From: Paenibacillus turicensis
Lineage (GTDB): Bacteria; Bacillota; Bacilli; Paenibacillales; Paenibacillaceae
Length of the DNA: 64,000 nucleotides
Assembly (NCBI RefSeq): GCF_017873435.1
Contig: NZ_JAGGKG010000003.1
Coordinates: 186,001-250,000 of the forward strand
Reading direction: 5' to 3'
In this document: piece by piece, positions 45,051 to 54,465 of the stretch
Layout of the letters: every line of letters begins with the position of its first letter
How positions within the stretch are numbered: the first letter of the stretch is position 1
Position numbers and translations under genes: made by a program
Notes under the pieces: generated by a model
What the model saw: the letters and a program-made list of their open reading frames with translations, nothing else
Told to the model about the DNA's origin: nothing
The model's database searches: none

Positions 45051-46343
45051 ATGTCACTTATTATATATAATGCAGCTCTATTAGATGCTGAAGGTCAGCT
45101 TTCAAATCAAGATATCGTGGTAGAAAATGGAATAATTCAAAAAATTGTACCCGCAGGAACGTTAGAGGTTGAGGCTTCCGGTACTACTGAAAATACAGTT
45201 ATCGATGCAAAAGGAATGCTAGTATCTCCAGGATTTATTGATATGCACGTCCATTTACGTGAGCCTGGGTTTGAACATAAAGAAACGATTGAAACTGGCG
45301 CAAGATCAGCCGCAAAAGGTGGGTTCACCACAATCGCTTGTATGCCAAATACGAATCCGATCACTGATTCCCCAGAAGTAGTTGAACTCGTAAAAACAAA
45401 AGCAAAAGAAGCAGACCTTGTTCATGTGTTGCCTTATGCGGCGATTACAAAAGGAGAGAAGGGCGAAGAGCTAACCGATTTTGCAGCATTAAAGCAAGCA
45501 GGGGCAATCGGATTTACAGATGATGGTGTTGGTATCCAAAAAGCACAGATGATGAAGGATGCGATGGCGTTAGCAAAATCACTTGATATGCCAGTAATTG
45601 CGCATTGTGAAGATGATTCCCTTGTGGTTGGAGCACCCGTTAACGAAGGTACCTTTGCTAAAAAGCATGGCTTAAAAGGAATTCCTAATGAATCTGAGGC
45701 CATTCATGTAGGACGTGATATCTTGTTATCAGAAGCGACAGGCGCTCACTATCATGTATGTCATGTCAGCACAGAGCAGTCAGTTAGATTAATTCGCCAA
45801 GCGAAGTCGATTGGAATTAGAGTAACCACCGAAATATGCCCACACCATTTATTATTATCCGAAGAGGACATTCCAGGACTAGATACAAACTGGAAAATGA
45901 ACCCCCCATTACGCTCAAAAAGAGATGTTGAAGCTTGTATTGAAGCGCTAGAGGATGGGACCATCGATATGATCGTTACAGATCATGCACCTCATAGCAG
46001 TGAAGAAAAAGCAAAAGGGATGCTCAAAGCTCCGTTTGGTATCGTTGGACTTGAAACGGCGTTTCCACTTTTATATACCAAGTTTGTAAAAACAGGTCGT
46101 TGGAGCTTAAGCTTCTTGATTTCACGAATGACAAGTGATCCAGCCAAAGTATTTGGACTGAAGGCAGGTCGGCTTGAGATAGGAGCACCTGCGGATATTA
46201 CGATTGTTGACTTGAATAAAACAAAAGCAGTCAACCCAGATGAATTTGCTACGAAAGGTAGAAATACACCGTTTGGTGGCTGGGAGCTTACAGGATGGCC
46301 AGTAACCACGATCGTAAGTGGAAAAATAGTATGGTCAGAATAA
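45051..46343 (+). CDS. pyrC: PyrC, dihydroorotase
   Basis: Zinc amidohydrolase closing carbamoyl aspartate to dihydroorotate. DMHVHLREPG supplies metal ligands; MPNTNPITDSP, AHCEDDSL, TEICPHHLLL and TDHAPHSSEEK are typical of the class I long form. 430 aa. A GGAGG ribosome site precedes the ATG. Confidence 0.97.
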   Translation: MSLIIYNAALLDAEGQLSNQDIVVENGIIQKIVPAGTLEVEASGTTENTVIDAKGMLVSPGFIDMHVHLREPGFEHKETIETGARSAAKGGFTTIACMPNTNPITDSPEVVELVKTKAKEADLVHVLPYAAITKGEKGEELTDFAALKQAGAIGFTDDGVGIQKAQMMKDAMALAKSLDMPVIAHCEDDSLVVGAPVNEGTFAKKHGLKGIPNESEAIHVGRDILLSEATGAHYHVCHVSTEQSVRLIRQAKSIGIRVTTEICPHHLLLSEEDIPGLDTNWKMNPPLRSKRDVEACIEALEDGTIDMIVTDHAPHSSEEKAKGMLKAPFGIVGLETAFPLLYTKFVKTGRWSLSFLISRMTSDPAKVFGLKAGRLEIGAPADITIVDLNKTKAVNPDEFATKGRNTPFGGWELTGWPVTTIVSGKIVWSE

Positions 46344-46412
46344 TTGTTTCATCTAAATAAGTAATCAATTATCATTTTGGATTGAATTTGGGAGATAAAG
46401 GGGAGTTTAGGG

Positions 46413-47549
46413 ATGCAGGCACGATTATTATTGGAAGACGGCACACTGTTTACAGGGAAATCTTTTGGCGCGGAAGTTGAAAAAACAGGCGAAGTCGTTT
46501 TTAATACTGGAATTACGGGTTACCAAGAAGTATTGTCTGATCCTTCGTATTGTGGACAAATCGTAACAATGACTTATCCTTTAATCGGAAACTACGGAAT
46601 TTCACGTGATGATTTTGAGTCAGTGGTTCCTTCAATACATGGTTTTATCGTTCGTCGCTATGAGCCTACACCAAGTAATTGGCGTGCAGAATATAGTCTA
46701 GGAAGCTTGCTTAAGGAATATAACATCCCAGGCATTTGTGACATTGATACACGGATGTTAACTCGGATTATTCGTCAGCATGGAACGATGAAGGGTATTC
46801 TGACAACGGCAGATACGTCCCCTGAGGAACTAAAAGCACTAATGGCAGCAACAAGCCTTGATGAGTTACGCAATCAGGTGGCGCAGACCTCTACTAAACA
46901 TATTTATAGCAGTCCAGGCTCCAAAGAACGGATTGTATTAGTAGACTTTGGTGCTAAAAGTGGAATTTTGCGTGAGTTAAACAAGCGTGATTGTGATGTG
47001 GTGATCGTCCCTCATGATACCACCGCAGATGAAATTCGCAAGCTAAATCCAGATGGAATTCAATTGTCAAATGGCCCTGGCGACCCTAAAGATGTACCTT
47101 ATGCTGTAGAAATGATCTCTCAATTGCTAGGCGAATATCCGATCTTCGGAATCTGCTTAGGACATCAATTGTTTGCTCTAGCTTGTGGCGCAGATACAGA
47201 AAAGCTTAAATTCGGCCATCGTGGTGGGAACCATCCTGTGAAGGAGCTTGCCTCTGGACGTTGCTACATCACCTCCCAAAATCATGGATATACCGTAACT
47301 GAAAGCTCGATTGCAGGCACGAAGCTTGAGGTTACACATATTAACAATAATGATAAAACGATTGAAGGCTTACAACATACTGATTACCCAGCATTTTCTG
47401 TACAATATCATCCTGAGGCTGCACCTGGACCTTATGATAATAGCTACTTGTTTGATCGTTTTGTAGGGATGATTAGAGAGCATAAGAAATCTCATCCACA
47501 GCAATCACGTCAAGCTAAAATAATGGCCGCAGCGAAAGGAGTTTTGTAA
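46413..47549 (+). CDS. carA: Carbamoyl-phosphate synthase small subunit (glutaminase)
   Basis: Hydrolyses glutamine and channels ammonia to CarB. N-terminal CPSase domain ([17 protein letters not shown]) and class I amidotransferase domain with the nucleophile in [15 protein letters not shown] and [10 protein letters not shown]. 378 aa. Two nt separate it from carB. In B. subtilis naming this is pyrAA. Confidence 0.97.
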   Translation: MQARLLLEDGTLFTGKSFGAEVEKTGEVVFNTGITGYQEVLSDPSYCGQIVTMTYPLIGNYGISRDDFESVVPSIHGFIVRRYEPTPSNWRAEYSLGSLLKEYNIPGICDIDTRMLTRIIRQHGTMKGILTTADTSPEELKALMAATSLDELRNQVAQTSTKHIYSSPGSKERIVLVDFGAKSGILRELNKRDCDVVIVPHDTTADEIRKLNPDGIQLSNGPGDPKDVPYAVEMISQLLGEYPIFGICLGHQLFALACGADTEKLKFGHRGGNHPVKELASGRCYITSQNHGYTVTESSIAGTKLEVTHINNNDKTIEGLQHTDYPAFSVQYHPEAAPGPYDNSYLFDRFVGMIREHKKSHPQQSRQAKIMAAAKGVL

Positions 47550-47550
47550 C

Positions 47551-50500
47551 ATGCCGATTAATAAGGAGCTCAAAAAAATACTAGTAATTGGTTCTGGTCC
47601 TATCGTTATTGGTCAAGCGGCTGAGTTTGATTATGCGGGTACACAGGCTTGCCAAGCGTTGAAGGAAGAAGGGGTAGAGGTTGTTTTAATCAACAGTAAC
47701 CCTGCTACAATTATGACAGATACAAACATGGCGGATAAAGTATATATCGAGCCAATTACATTAGATTTTGTTACACAAATCATTAGACAAGAGCGTCCAG
47801 ACGGCTTGTTGCCAACCCTTGGCGGACAAACGGGATTAAATATGGCGGTGGAGCTAGCACGTGCAGGAGTGCTTGAACGTGAAAATGTGAAGCTGCTTGG
47901 CACACAACTTACTTCGATTGAAAAAGCAGAGGATCGGGATTTATTCCGTGAGTTGATGCGTGAATTAGAGCAACCAGTACCCGACAGCAGCATCATTACT
48001 TCCGTGGAAGAAGCGGTTCAATTTGCAAATGAAATTGGATATCCTGTTATCGTCCGTCCTGCCTACACCTTAGGGGGAACAGGTGGCGGAATTTGTGCGA
48101 CAGAGGAAGAATTGAAGGAAACAGTAGCTTCTGGTATTCGCTATAGTCCGATTGGCCAATGTCTTATCGAGAAGTCGATTGCAGGCATGAAGGAAGTCGA
48201 ATACGAAGTGATGCGTGATGCGAATGATAACTGTATCGTCGTATGTAACATGGAAAATTTTGACCCAGTTGGCGTGCATACTGGAGATAGCATCGTCGTT
48301 GCTCCTAGCCAAACGTTATCTGATCGAGAATATCAAATGCTACGTTCTGCCTCACTGAAAATCATTCGTGCTTTAAATATTGAAGGTGGCTGTAACGTAC
48401 AGTTTGCCCTTGATCCACAAAGCTATCAATATTATGTGATAGAGGTAAATCCTCGGGTTAGCCGTTCATCTGCACTCGCATCCAAAGCAACAGGGTACCC
48501 TATTGCTAAAATGGCGGCGAAAATCGCATTAGGCTTTACATTAGATGAAATCGTCAATCCAGTGACAGGACAAACGTACGCTTGCTTTGAACCAACACTA
48601 GATTATATTGTAAGTAAAATTCCGCGTTGGCCTTTTGATAAATTTGTACATGCAAATCGCAAGCTAGGCACGCAAATGAAAGCAACGGGCGAAGTAATGG
48701 CAATTGGACGTACCTTTGAGGAGTCGATCCATAAAGCGGTGCGCTCGCTTGAAATTGGAACCCATCGTTTGTATATAAAAGGAGTGGAATTGTTAGCTAA
48801 AGAAGAACTAGAACGTCGTTTAGTGCAAGCGGATGATGAAAGACTCTTCTTGGTAGCAGAAGCCTTCCGTCGTGGATACAGCTTACAGCATATTCAGGAT
48901 CTATCACAAATTGACTGGTGGTTCTTAGATAAAATAGAACGTTTAGTTCAATATGAAGCTATTATTGCTGAACCAACCGAGCTAAGCTATGACATATTAT
49001 ATGAAGCGAAGCGATTAGGTTTTACAGATCGTGCAATTGCCGAATTAAGAGCAGCTAAGCATGCAAATGGTCAATACACAACGGAAGAAGCAGTACGTGA
49101 ATTTAGAGCCGAACATAAGCTTAGACCTGTATATAAAATGGTAGATACGTGTGCGGCAGAATTTGAAGCAACTACCCCGTACTACTACTCAACCTATGAA
49201 ACAGAAAATGAAGTATTGCAAACAAACAAGGAAAAAATCGTAGTGTTAGGCTCTGGTCCAATTCGGATTGGGCAAGGGATTGAATTTGACTATTCAACGG
49301 TTCATGCGGTATGGGCAATTCAGGATGCAGGGTATGAAGCGGTCATTATAAATAATAACCCTGAAACGGTATCTACCGATTTTAATACCTCTGATCGTTT
49401 GTACTTTGAGCCACTTTTCTTTGAAGATGTGATGAACGTCATCGACGAGGAGAAGCCAGTAGGTGTTATCGTCCAATTTGGTGGACAAACGGCAATTAAC
49501 TTAGCAGCTCCATTACAAGCGGCAGGGGTTAACATTTTAGGAACCTCATTAGATAGCATCGACGAAGCAGAGGATCGTAAAAAGTTTGAAGCTTTATTGT
49601 CTAAGCTTGATATTGCCCAGCCTAAAGGAAGCACAGTTACTTCTGTGGATGATGCTGTAGCGACGGCGCAATCACTAGGTTATCCAGTCTTAGTCCGCCC
49701 ATCATATGTATTAGGTGGACGTGCGATGGAAATCGTATATTCTGATGAGGAATTGCTCAAATATATGAAGGAAGCTGTAGATATTAATCCAAAGCATCCT
49801 GTCCTGATTGACCGTTATATGTTAGGTAAAGAGGTTGAGGTAGACGCCATTTGTGATGGGGAAACGGTGGTTATCCCAGGTATTATGGAGCATGTGGAAC
49901 GGGCAGGAGTTCACTCTGGTGACTCTATTGCTGTATATCCTCCTCAACATTTGAGTGTAGAATTAAAGCAAAAAATTACAGAGATTACGATTAAAATTGC
50001 GAAGCAATTAAAAACGGTAGGACTTGTAAATATCCAGTTTGTCATTTACAAGGATGAGGTGTATGTAATTGAAGTAAACCCTCGATCCTCCAGAACCGTG
50101 CCATTTTTGAGTAAGGTCACAAATATACCGATGGCAAATGTGGCAACAAAATGTATTTTAGGCTTGAAGCTAAAGGATCTAGGATATGAAGAGGGCATGT
50201 GGCCAGAAAGTAAACATGTCTCTGTAAAGGTTCCGGTGTTCTCCTTTGCAAAATTGCGTCGTGTTGAACCTACACTTGGTCCGGAGATGAAATCAACAGG
50301 TGAAGTGATGGGACGCGATGTTCATTATGCAAAAGCATTGTATAAAGGACTCATTGGTGCGGGTATGAAAATTCCAACCTCAGGCGCAATTATTGCGACG
50401 ATTGCGGATAAGGACAAGGAAGAAGCAGTGAAGCTGCTACAGGGCTTCTACAAGCTTGGCTATAAAATTATCGCAACAGGTGGAACTGCAGTGGCACTAG

Positions 50501-50763
50501 AAGAGGCTGGCATTCATGTTCAGACCGTAAATAAGCTCAGCGAAGGTTTACCTAATATACTTGATCTGATTCGTAACGGTGAAGCTCACTTCGTTATTAA
50601 TACTTTAACTAAAGGTAAAGAGCCAGAGCGTGATGGCTTCCGTATTCGTCGGGAAGCGGTGGAAAATGGTGTTGTATGTATGACATCGTTAGATACAGTA
50701 TCAGCATTACTCACGATGTTAGAAACGATTAACTTCTCTTCACATGCGATGCCTTCAATATAA
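47551..50763 (+). CDS. carB: Carbamoyl-phosphate synthase large subunit
   Basis: 1070-aa subunit with two homologous ATP-grasp halves ([17 protein letters not shown] and [16 protein letters not shown] starts; [12 protein letters not shown] and [15 protein letters not shown] loops) and a C-terminal MGS-like regulatory domain ([13 protein letters not shown]). It makes carbamoyl phosphate for pyrimidines and probably arginine. Equivalent to pyrAB. No pyrK or pyrD follows. Confidence 0.98.
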   Translation: MPINKELKKILVIGSGPIVIGQAAEFDYAGTQACQALKEEGVEVVLINSNPATIMTDTNMADKVYIEPITLDFVTQIIRQERPDGLLPTLGGQTGLNMAVELARAGVLERENVKLLGTQLTSIEKAEDRDLFRELMRELEQPVPDSSIITSVEEAVQFANEIGYPVIVRPAYTLGGTGGGICATEEELKETVASGIRYSPIGQCLIEKSIAGMKEVEYEVMRDANDNCIVVCNMENFDPVGVHTGDSIVVAPSQTLSDREYQMLRSASLKIIRALNIEGGCNVQFALDPQSYQYYVIEVNPRVSRSSALASKATGYPIAKMAAKIALGFTLDEIVNPVTGQTYACFEPTLDYIVSKIPRWPFDKFVHANRKLGTQMKATGEVMAIGRTFEESIHKAVRSLEIGTHRLYIKGVELLAKEELERRLVQADDERLFLVAEAFRRGYSLQHIQDLSQIDWWFLDKIERLVQYEAIIAEPTELSYDILYEAKRLGFTDRAIAELRAAKHANGQYTTEEAVREFRAEHKLRPVYKMVDTCAAEFEATTPYYYSTYETENEVLQTNKEKIVVLGSGPIRIGQGIEFDYSTVHAVWAIQDAGYEAVIINNNPETVSTDFNTSDRLYFEPLFFEDVMNVIDEEKPVGVIVQFGGQTAINLAAPLQAAGVNILGTSLDSIDEAEDRKKFEALLSKLDIAQPKGSTVTSVDDAVATAQSLGYPVLVRPSYVLGGRAMEIVYSDEELLKYMKEAVDINPKHPVLIDRYMLGKEVEVDAICDGETVVIPGIMEHVERAGVHSGDSIAVYPPQHLSVELKQKITEITIKIAKQLKTVGLVNIQFVIYKDEVYVIEVNPRSSRTVPFLSKVTNIPMANVATKCILGLKLKDLGYEEGMWPESKHVSVKVPVFSFAKLRRVEPTLGPEMKSTGEVMGRDVHYAKALYKGLIGAGMKIPTSGAIIATIADKDKEEAVKLLQGFYKLGYKIIATGGTAVALEEAGIHVQTVNKLSEGLPNILDLIRNGEAHFVINTLTKGKEPERDGFRIRREAVENGVVCMTSLDTVSALLTMLETINFSSHAMPSI

Positions 50764-50784
50764 TAATATTATAAAATAGTGGTC

Positions 50785-50812
50785 GGCTCCGGGTAAGCTA
50801 TACTTCGGAGCC
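50785..50812 (+). promoter_or_regulatory. Hairpin covering the pyrF ribosome-binding site
   Basis: GGCTCCG (50785-50791) pairs with CGGAGCC (50806-50812) around a 14-nt loop. The GGAG in the 3' arm (50807-50810) is 8 nt before ATG 50819 and would be sequestered when the hairpin forms, which could limit pyrF translation. Confidence 0.45.
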
Positions 50813-50818
50813 CTCCGT

Positions 50819-51580
50819 ATGATAGGAGATTTGAATAAAAATATGGATCAAAAGTATATAGAGATGGCAAACAGATTAATGGTTGCATTAGATTATCCTT
50901 CTGTAGATGAGGCACGAGTATTAGTAGAGCAATTGGAGGGGATTCCTTGTTATATGAAGGTAGGAATGCAGCTCCTCTATGCCGCAGGACCTAACTTCAT
51001 TCTTGAATTAAAGGAAAAAGGATATTCTGTATTTCTTGATGTCAAAATGCATGACATCCCGAACACAGTTAAGGGTGGCGCACATAGCCTTACAAAACTA
51101 GGCGTGGATATGTTTAATGTCCATGCGGGTGGTGGCATTAAAATGATGGCGGCTGCGAAACAGGGTGCGGAATTAGCATTACAGGAGGACCCTAGCTTAG
51201 CAATGCCAATTATCATTGCGGTGACTCAGCTTACAAGTACAGATCAGCAAACGTTAAACCATGAAATCGGAATTTCTGGTACTGTAGAGGATTCTGTTAT
51301 TCAGTACGCCTCACATACAAAACAAGCGGGACTTGCGGGTGTTGTTGCATCTCCATTAGAGGTACAAGCGATACAGCAAGCATGTGGATCAGACTTTGTT
51401 ACAGTGACCCCAGGGATACGTCCTGCAGGAAGTGAAATCGGAGATCAGTCACGTATTTTGACACCAAAGCAAGCTATTCAGCAGGGAAGTAGCTTTCTTG
51501 TCGTAGGTAGACCGATTACTTTAGCCAATGATCCACGTCTAGCAACGGAAGAAATTATTAAGGAGATGATGAGCGCATGA
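50819..51580 (+). CDS. pyrF: PyrF, orotidine-5'-phosphate decarboxylase
   Basis: Final step to UMP. The TIM-barrel active site is in FLDVKMHDIPNTV; TPGIRPAG and VVGRPITLANDP bind phosphate. The start is uncertain: ATG 50819 has GGAG at 8-nt spacing (inside a hairpin), while AGGAG (50824-50828) is 14 nt before ATG 50843 and homology begins after that. Overlaps pyrE by 4 nt. Confidence 0.95.
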   Translation: MIGDLNKNMDQKYIEMANRLMVALDYPSVDEARVLVEQLEGIPCYMKVGMQLLYAAGPNFILELKEKGYSVFLDVKMHDIPNTVKGGAHSLTKLGVDMFNVHAGGGIKMMAAAKQGAELALQEDPSLAMPIIIAVTQLTSTDQQTLNHEIGISGTVEDSVIQYASHTKQAGLAGVVASPLEVQAIQQACGSDFVTVTPGIRPAGSEIGDQSRILTPKQAIQQGSSFLVVGRPITLANDPRLATEEIIKEMMSA

Positions 51581-52221
51581 CACAAAACAACAAAATTGCT
51601 ATAGAGGTAGCAAGTGAACTTTTAAATATTGGTGCTGTGGCACTACGCCCTCAGGAGCCCTTCACGTGGACATCAGGTATTAAATCCCCAATATATTGTG
51701 ATAATCGGTTAACGATGTCATATCCAGCGGTACGTGATTTGATTGCAGAATCATTTGCCATCCTCATTAAAGAAAATTATCCTGATACTGAAATTATTGC
51801 AGGTACAGCAACAGCAGGAATTCCCCATGCAGCATTTGTTGCTCAAAAGCTTGGCTTACCTATGGCCTATATTCGTGATAAAGCAAAAGGACATGGTAAG
51901 GAAAATCAGATCGAAGGCTTAATTGAGGCGGGGAAAAAAGTCATTGTGATCGAGGATTTAATTTCTACAGGGGGAAGCTCCTTAAAAGCGGCATTAGCTG
52001 TAAAAGATGTAGGAGCAACACCGTTAGCTGTGCTAGCAATTTTTAGCTATCAGTTAGATAAAGCTGTAAAGGCATTTGAAGAGGCGAGTATTCCATTAAC
52101 GACATTGTCTAATTACACAACTTTAATTGAGGTAGCCGTAGAACGTGGTGTTATTCCACAGGAGGATTTATCGTTGCTCAAAGCTTGGAGAGAAAATCCT
52201 GCGGCATTTGGGCAAGGATAA
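51577..52221 (+). CDS. pyrE: PyrE, orotate phosphoribosyltransferase
   Basis: Attaches PRPP to orotate to make OMP. PRPP motif in VIVIEDLISTGGSS; IAGTATAGIPHAAF and RDKAKGHGKENQIEG (flexible loop) are conserved. 214 aa. ATGA overlap with pyrF indicates coupling. A terminator ends the operon at 52328-52370. Confidence 0.97.
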   Translation: MTQNNKIAIEVASELLNIGAVALRPQEPFTWTSGIKSPIYCDNRLTMSYPAVRDLIAESFAILIKENYPDTEIIAGTATAGIPHAAFVAQKLGLPMAYIRDKAKGHGKENQIEGLIEAGKKVIVIEDLISTGGSSLKAALAVKDVGATPLAVLAIFSYQLDKAVKAFEEASIPLTTLSNYTTLIEVAVERGVIPQEDLSLLKAWRENPAAFGQG

Positions 52222-52327
52222 AGAACAAGTAAGTCTTCTCGCATTAAATCTCACTTCATTATCACTTTTATGTAATATTTTAATGATTGCTTTTTTATGC
52301 TAATAATTAAATAATATGAACTGCTAG

Positions 52328-52370
52328 AAACAGCAAATAAGGCACTTTTTTGCTGTTTTTTTGTTTTTTA
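52328..52370 (+). terminator. Terminator of the pyr operon
   Basis: AAACAGCAAA (52328-52337) pairs with TTTGCTGTTT (52348-52357), followed by a long T-rich tract. The rest of the 323-bp pyrE-ABC spacer is AT-rich; besides this I see only the promoter-like site at 52456. Confidence 0.85.
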
Positions 52371-52455
52371 GATGTTATTTTAAGCAGATATTTTTGGTGA
52401 AAGAGAGAGCATTTTTAAATTTTGGAAAGATAAATACTCAATTGGTAAAAAAAAT

Positions 52456-52488
52456 TGTAACTTTTTTGGGAGTTTTATCGTTTATAAT
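52456..52488 (+). promoter_or_regulatory. ECF-sigma-like promoter before the five-gene ABC cluster
   Basis: TGTAAC (52456-52461) with AAC followed by a T-run, then 17 bp to CGTTTA (52479-52484). This resembles Bacillales ECF promoters (AAC motif, N16-17, CGT). A TATAAT at 52483-52488 overlaps, but no -35 TTGACA lies at 17 bp, so ECF or extended use is possible. Inference only. Confidence 0.45.
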
Positions 52489-52544
52489 GCAGACGTAGTA
52501 TGTGTCTGAATGACAAATAGGAGAAATAGGAGAACGATACACAA

Positions 52545-53405
52545 ATGAAGCGATGGTTTCGTAAATCAAGGGAAAAGGATAAGTCTGAACATGAAGCAGA
52601 AGTCATTACTGCAGATCGTTTAGCGCTGTTTGCCGAACCGGAGGGAGCGTCAACTGAAGAAGTAGCTCCTACTGCTGAAGAGGGTGTACAAGAGGAAACG
52701 ATCTCAATAGCTCCTGAAGAGGATACCTTCACAGGACCCGTTCTTAAGGTGAAAGAGGTACACCGATCATTTCCAGTTGGCAATGGTGAAGTACATGTAC
52801 TTAAAGGAATTAATATGGAGGTTGAAGCAGGGCAGCTTGTCATGCTAAGAGGACGTTCGGGTTCTGGTAAAACAACGCTGCTTAATATGCTAGGTGGGCT
52901 GGATCAGCCATCATCTGGTGAAATCTGGTTTAGAGATGAGCCGATACATGTGCTAAGTGATGATAAAAGAACATTGCTCAGGCGCAATCAGATTGGCTTT
53001 ATTTTTCAGGCTTATGCATTGTTGCCGTTACTTTCAGCTTGGGAAAATGTAGAGCTATCTTTACGGATGGCAGACATTCCATCATCAGAATGGAAGCCAA
53101 GAATTCGGCATTGCCTTGAATTAGTTGGACTCGGAAAAAGAATGCATCACCGACCATTTGAAATGTCGGGTGGTGAGCAACAACGTGTTGCAATCGCGAA
53201 AGCCATTGCACACCGACCTAAGCTGTTGCTAGCCGATGAACCTACAGCAAATCTTGATTCACAAATGGGTGCTCAGGTTATGACTGTATTTAAAAATATC
53301 ATACTAACGGAGCAAGTAACCATTTGTATGACTACACACGATCCTACGATTTTGGAGGTTGCAGACCATGTTTATCAAATGGTGGACGGAAAATTTATCG
53401 AATAA
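52545..53405 (+). CDS. MacB/LolD-type ABC ATPase with acidic N-terminal extension
   Basis: 286 aa. Residues 1-64 are a charged, Glu-rich tail not usual for this ATPase class. The ABC domain follows: Walker A GRSGSGKTT (103-111), IGFIFQAYALLPLL, signature MSGGEQQRVAIAKA, Walker B LLLADEPTANLD, TTHDP. It is typical of ATPases partnering FtsX-like permeases. The 3' end overlaps the next gene by 38 nt. It is first in a five-gene run with no gap over 2 nt between later genes. Confidence 0.88.
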   Translation: MKRWFRKSREKDKSEHEAEVITADRLALFAEPEGASTEEVAPTAEEGVQEETISIAPEEDTFTGPVLKVKEVHRSFPVGNGEVHVLKGINMEVEAGQLVMLRGRSGSGKTTLLNMLGGLDQPSSGEIWFRDEPIHVLSDDKRTLLRRNQIGFIFQAYALLPLLSAWENVELSLRMADIPSSEWKPRIRHCLELVGLGKRMHHRPFEMSGGEQQRVAIAKAIAHRPKLLLADEPTANLDSQMGAQVMTVFKNIILTEQVTICMTTHDPTILEVADHVYQMVDGKFIE

Positions 53406-54465
53406 CAAAAGTAACGTCTATAGACGTTTAGGTATTATATGTTTATGTTTTGTATTAGTTATTGTTTCAGGTTGTGGATTACTTCCGAAGGAGGATGAGG
53501 AGGAGGAAATGCCTGTCATTAAGCCACCTACCATATCCAAAAAACCTGAATATACCGTAACAAAAGAGACATTGAAAAAAACCGTAAATGCTGTTGGCAA
53601 GCTGATGAGTCAACGCGAAGAACCCCTTTATTTTACGAACGGAGATCTACATATTAAGACGATTCATGTGAAGGCTGGAGATAAAGTAAAAAAGGGTGCT
53701 GCACTTATTGAACTTGATACGGAGGCTTTGCAGAAAGACTTACGTAAGGCAGAGCTTGATTTTAAACAAAATGAATTAGATATGAAACAAAAGCTTCGTC
53801 AAAAAGAAGAAATGGATGAAATTGAGTTTGAGAAGGCAACGATCGTATTTGAAGAGCAACGCCAAAATCTGGTAGACCTTCGCAAAAAAATTAGTGATGG
53901 TGTATTGCGTGCACCATTTGCAGGAACTATTGTTTCTCTTAAAGCAGAGAAGGGGGCAACGGTGAAAGCGTATGACTCTCTAGGTATTATTTCAGATACC
54001 TCGTCGCTCGTTGTGGCTGCCTCATTTTCGAAGGACGATTTAGCGAAATTGTCTGTTGGCATGGACGCTGATGTAGATATTAATGCGGCAGGTACTTTTA
54101 AAGGTAAAGTTAAAGTTATGCCAAGTCCAAGCGCAAACAGTAATAACAATCCGAATGACAGCGGTGGAAATACACCGCCAGAAAAAGATTCGTTAGACCA
54201 ATATTTAATTGTAGCACTAGATAAAATGCCAAAGGATATGGAACGTGGTCGTCAGCTTGGTGTAACGATTGTAACTGAGGTGAAGGAAAACGCAACGGTT
54301 ATTCCAATTGCAGCTTTACGCTCTATTGGTTCTCGTAATTATGTTCAGGTGATTGAGGATGACGGAAGTAAACGTGAAGTTGATGTAGAGGTAGGGATGC
54401 AAACGTCAACAAGCCTTGAAATTAAAAAAGGACTGACGCCAGGGCAGAAAGTAGTGGGTCGTTAA
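53368..54465 (+). CDS. Membrane-fusion (HlyD/MacA-like) lipoprotein
   Basis: About 365 aa. The signal segment RLGIICLCFVLVIVSGC ends in a lipobox Cys; then lipoyl/barrel-sandwich halves (TIHVKAGDKVKKGAALIELD and GVLRAPFAGTIVSLKAEKGA) flank a helical hairpin (FKQNELDMKQKLRQKEE), followed by beta-barrel and MPD-like parts. An Asn/Gly/Pro insertion lies within the barrel. In Gram-positives such adaptors serve MacB-type exporters. ATG 53368 is 8 nt after GGAGGT, inside the upstream ATPase gene (38-nt overlap). Its stop shares a base with the permease ATG. Confidence 0.88.
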   Translation: MFIKWWTENLSNNKSNVYRRLGIICLCFVLVIVSGCGLLPKEDEEEEMPVIKPPTISKKPEYTVTKETLKKTVNAVGKLMSQREEPLYFTNGDLHIKTIHVKAGDKVKKGAALIELDTEALQKDLRKAELDFKQNELDMKQKLRQKEEMDEIEFEKATIVFEEQRQNLVDLRKKISDGVLRAPFAGTIVSLKAEKGATVKAYDSLGIISDTSSLVVAASFSKDDLAKLSVGMDADVDINAAGTFKGKVKVMPSPSANSNNNPNDSGGNTPPEKDSLDQYLIVALDKMPKDMERGRQLGVTIVTEVKENATVIPIAALRSIGSRNYVQVIEDDGSKREVDVEVGMQTSTSLEIKKGLTPGQKVVGR

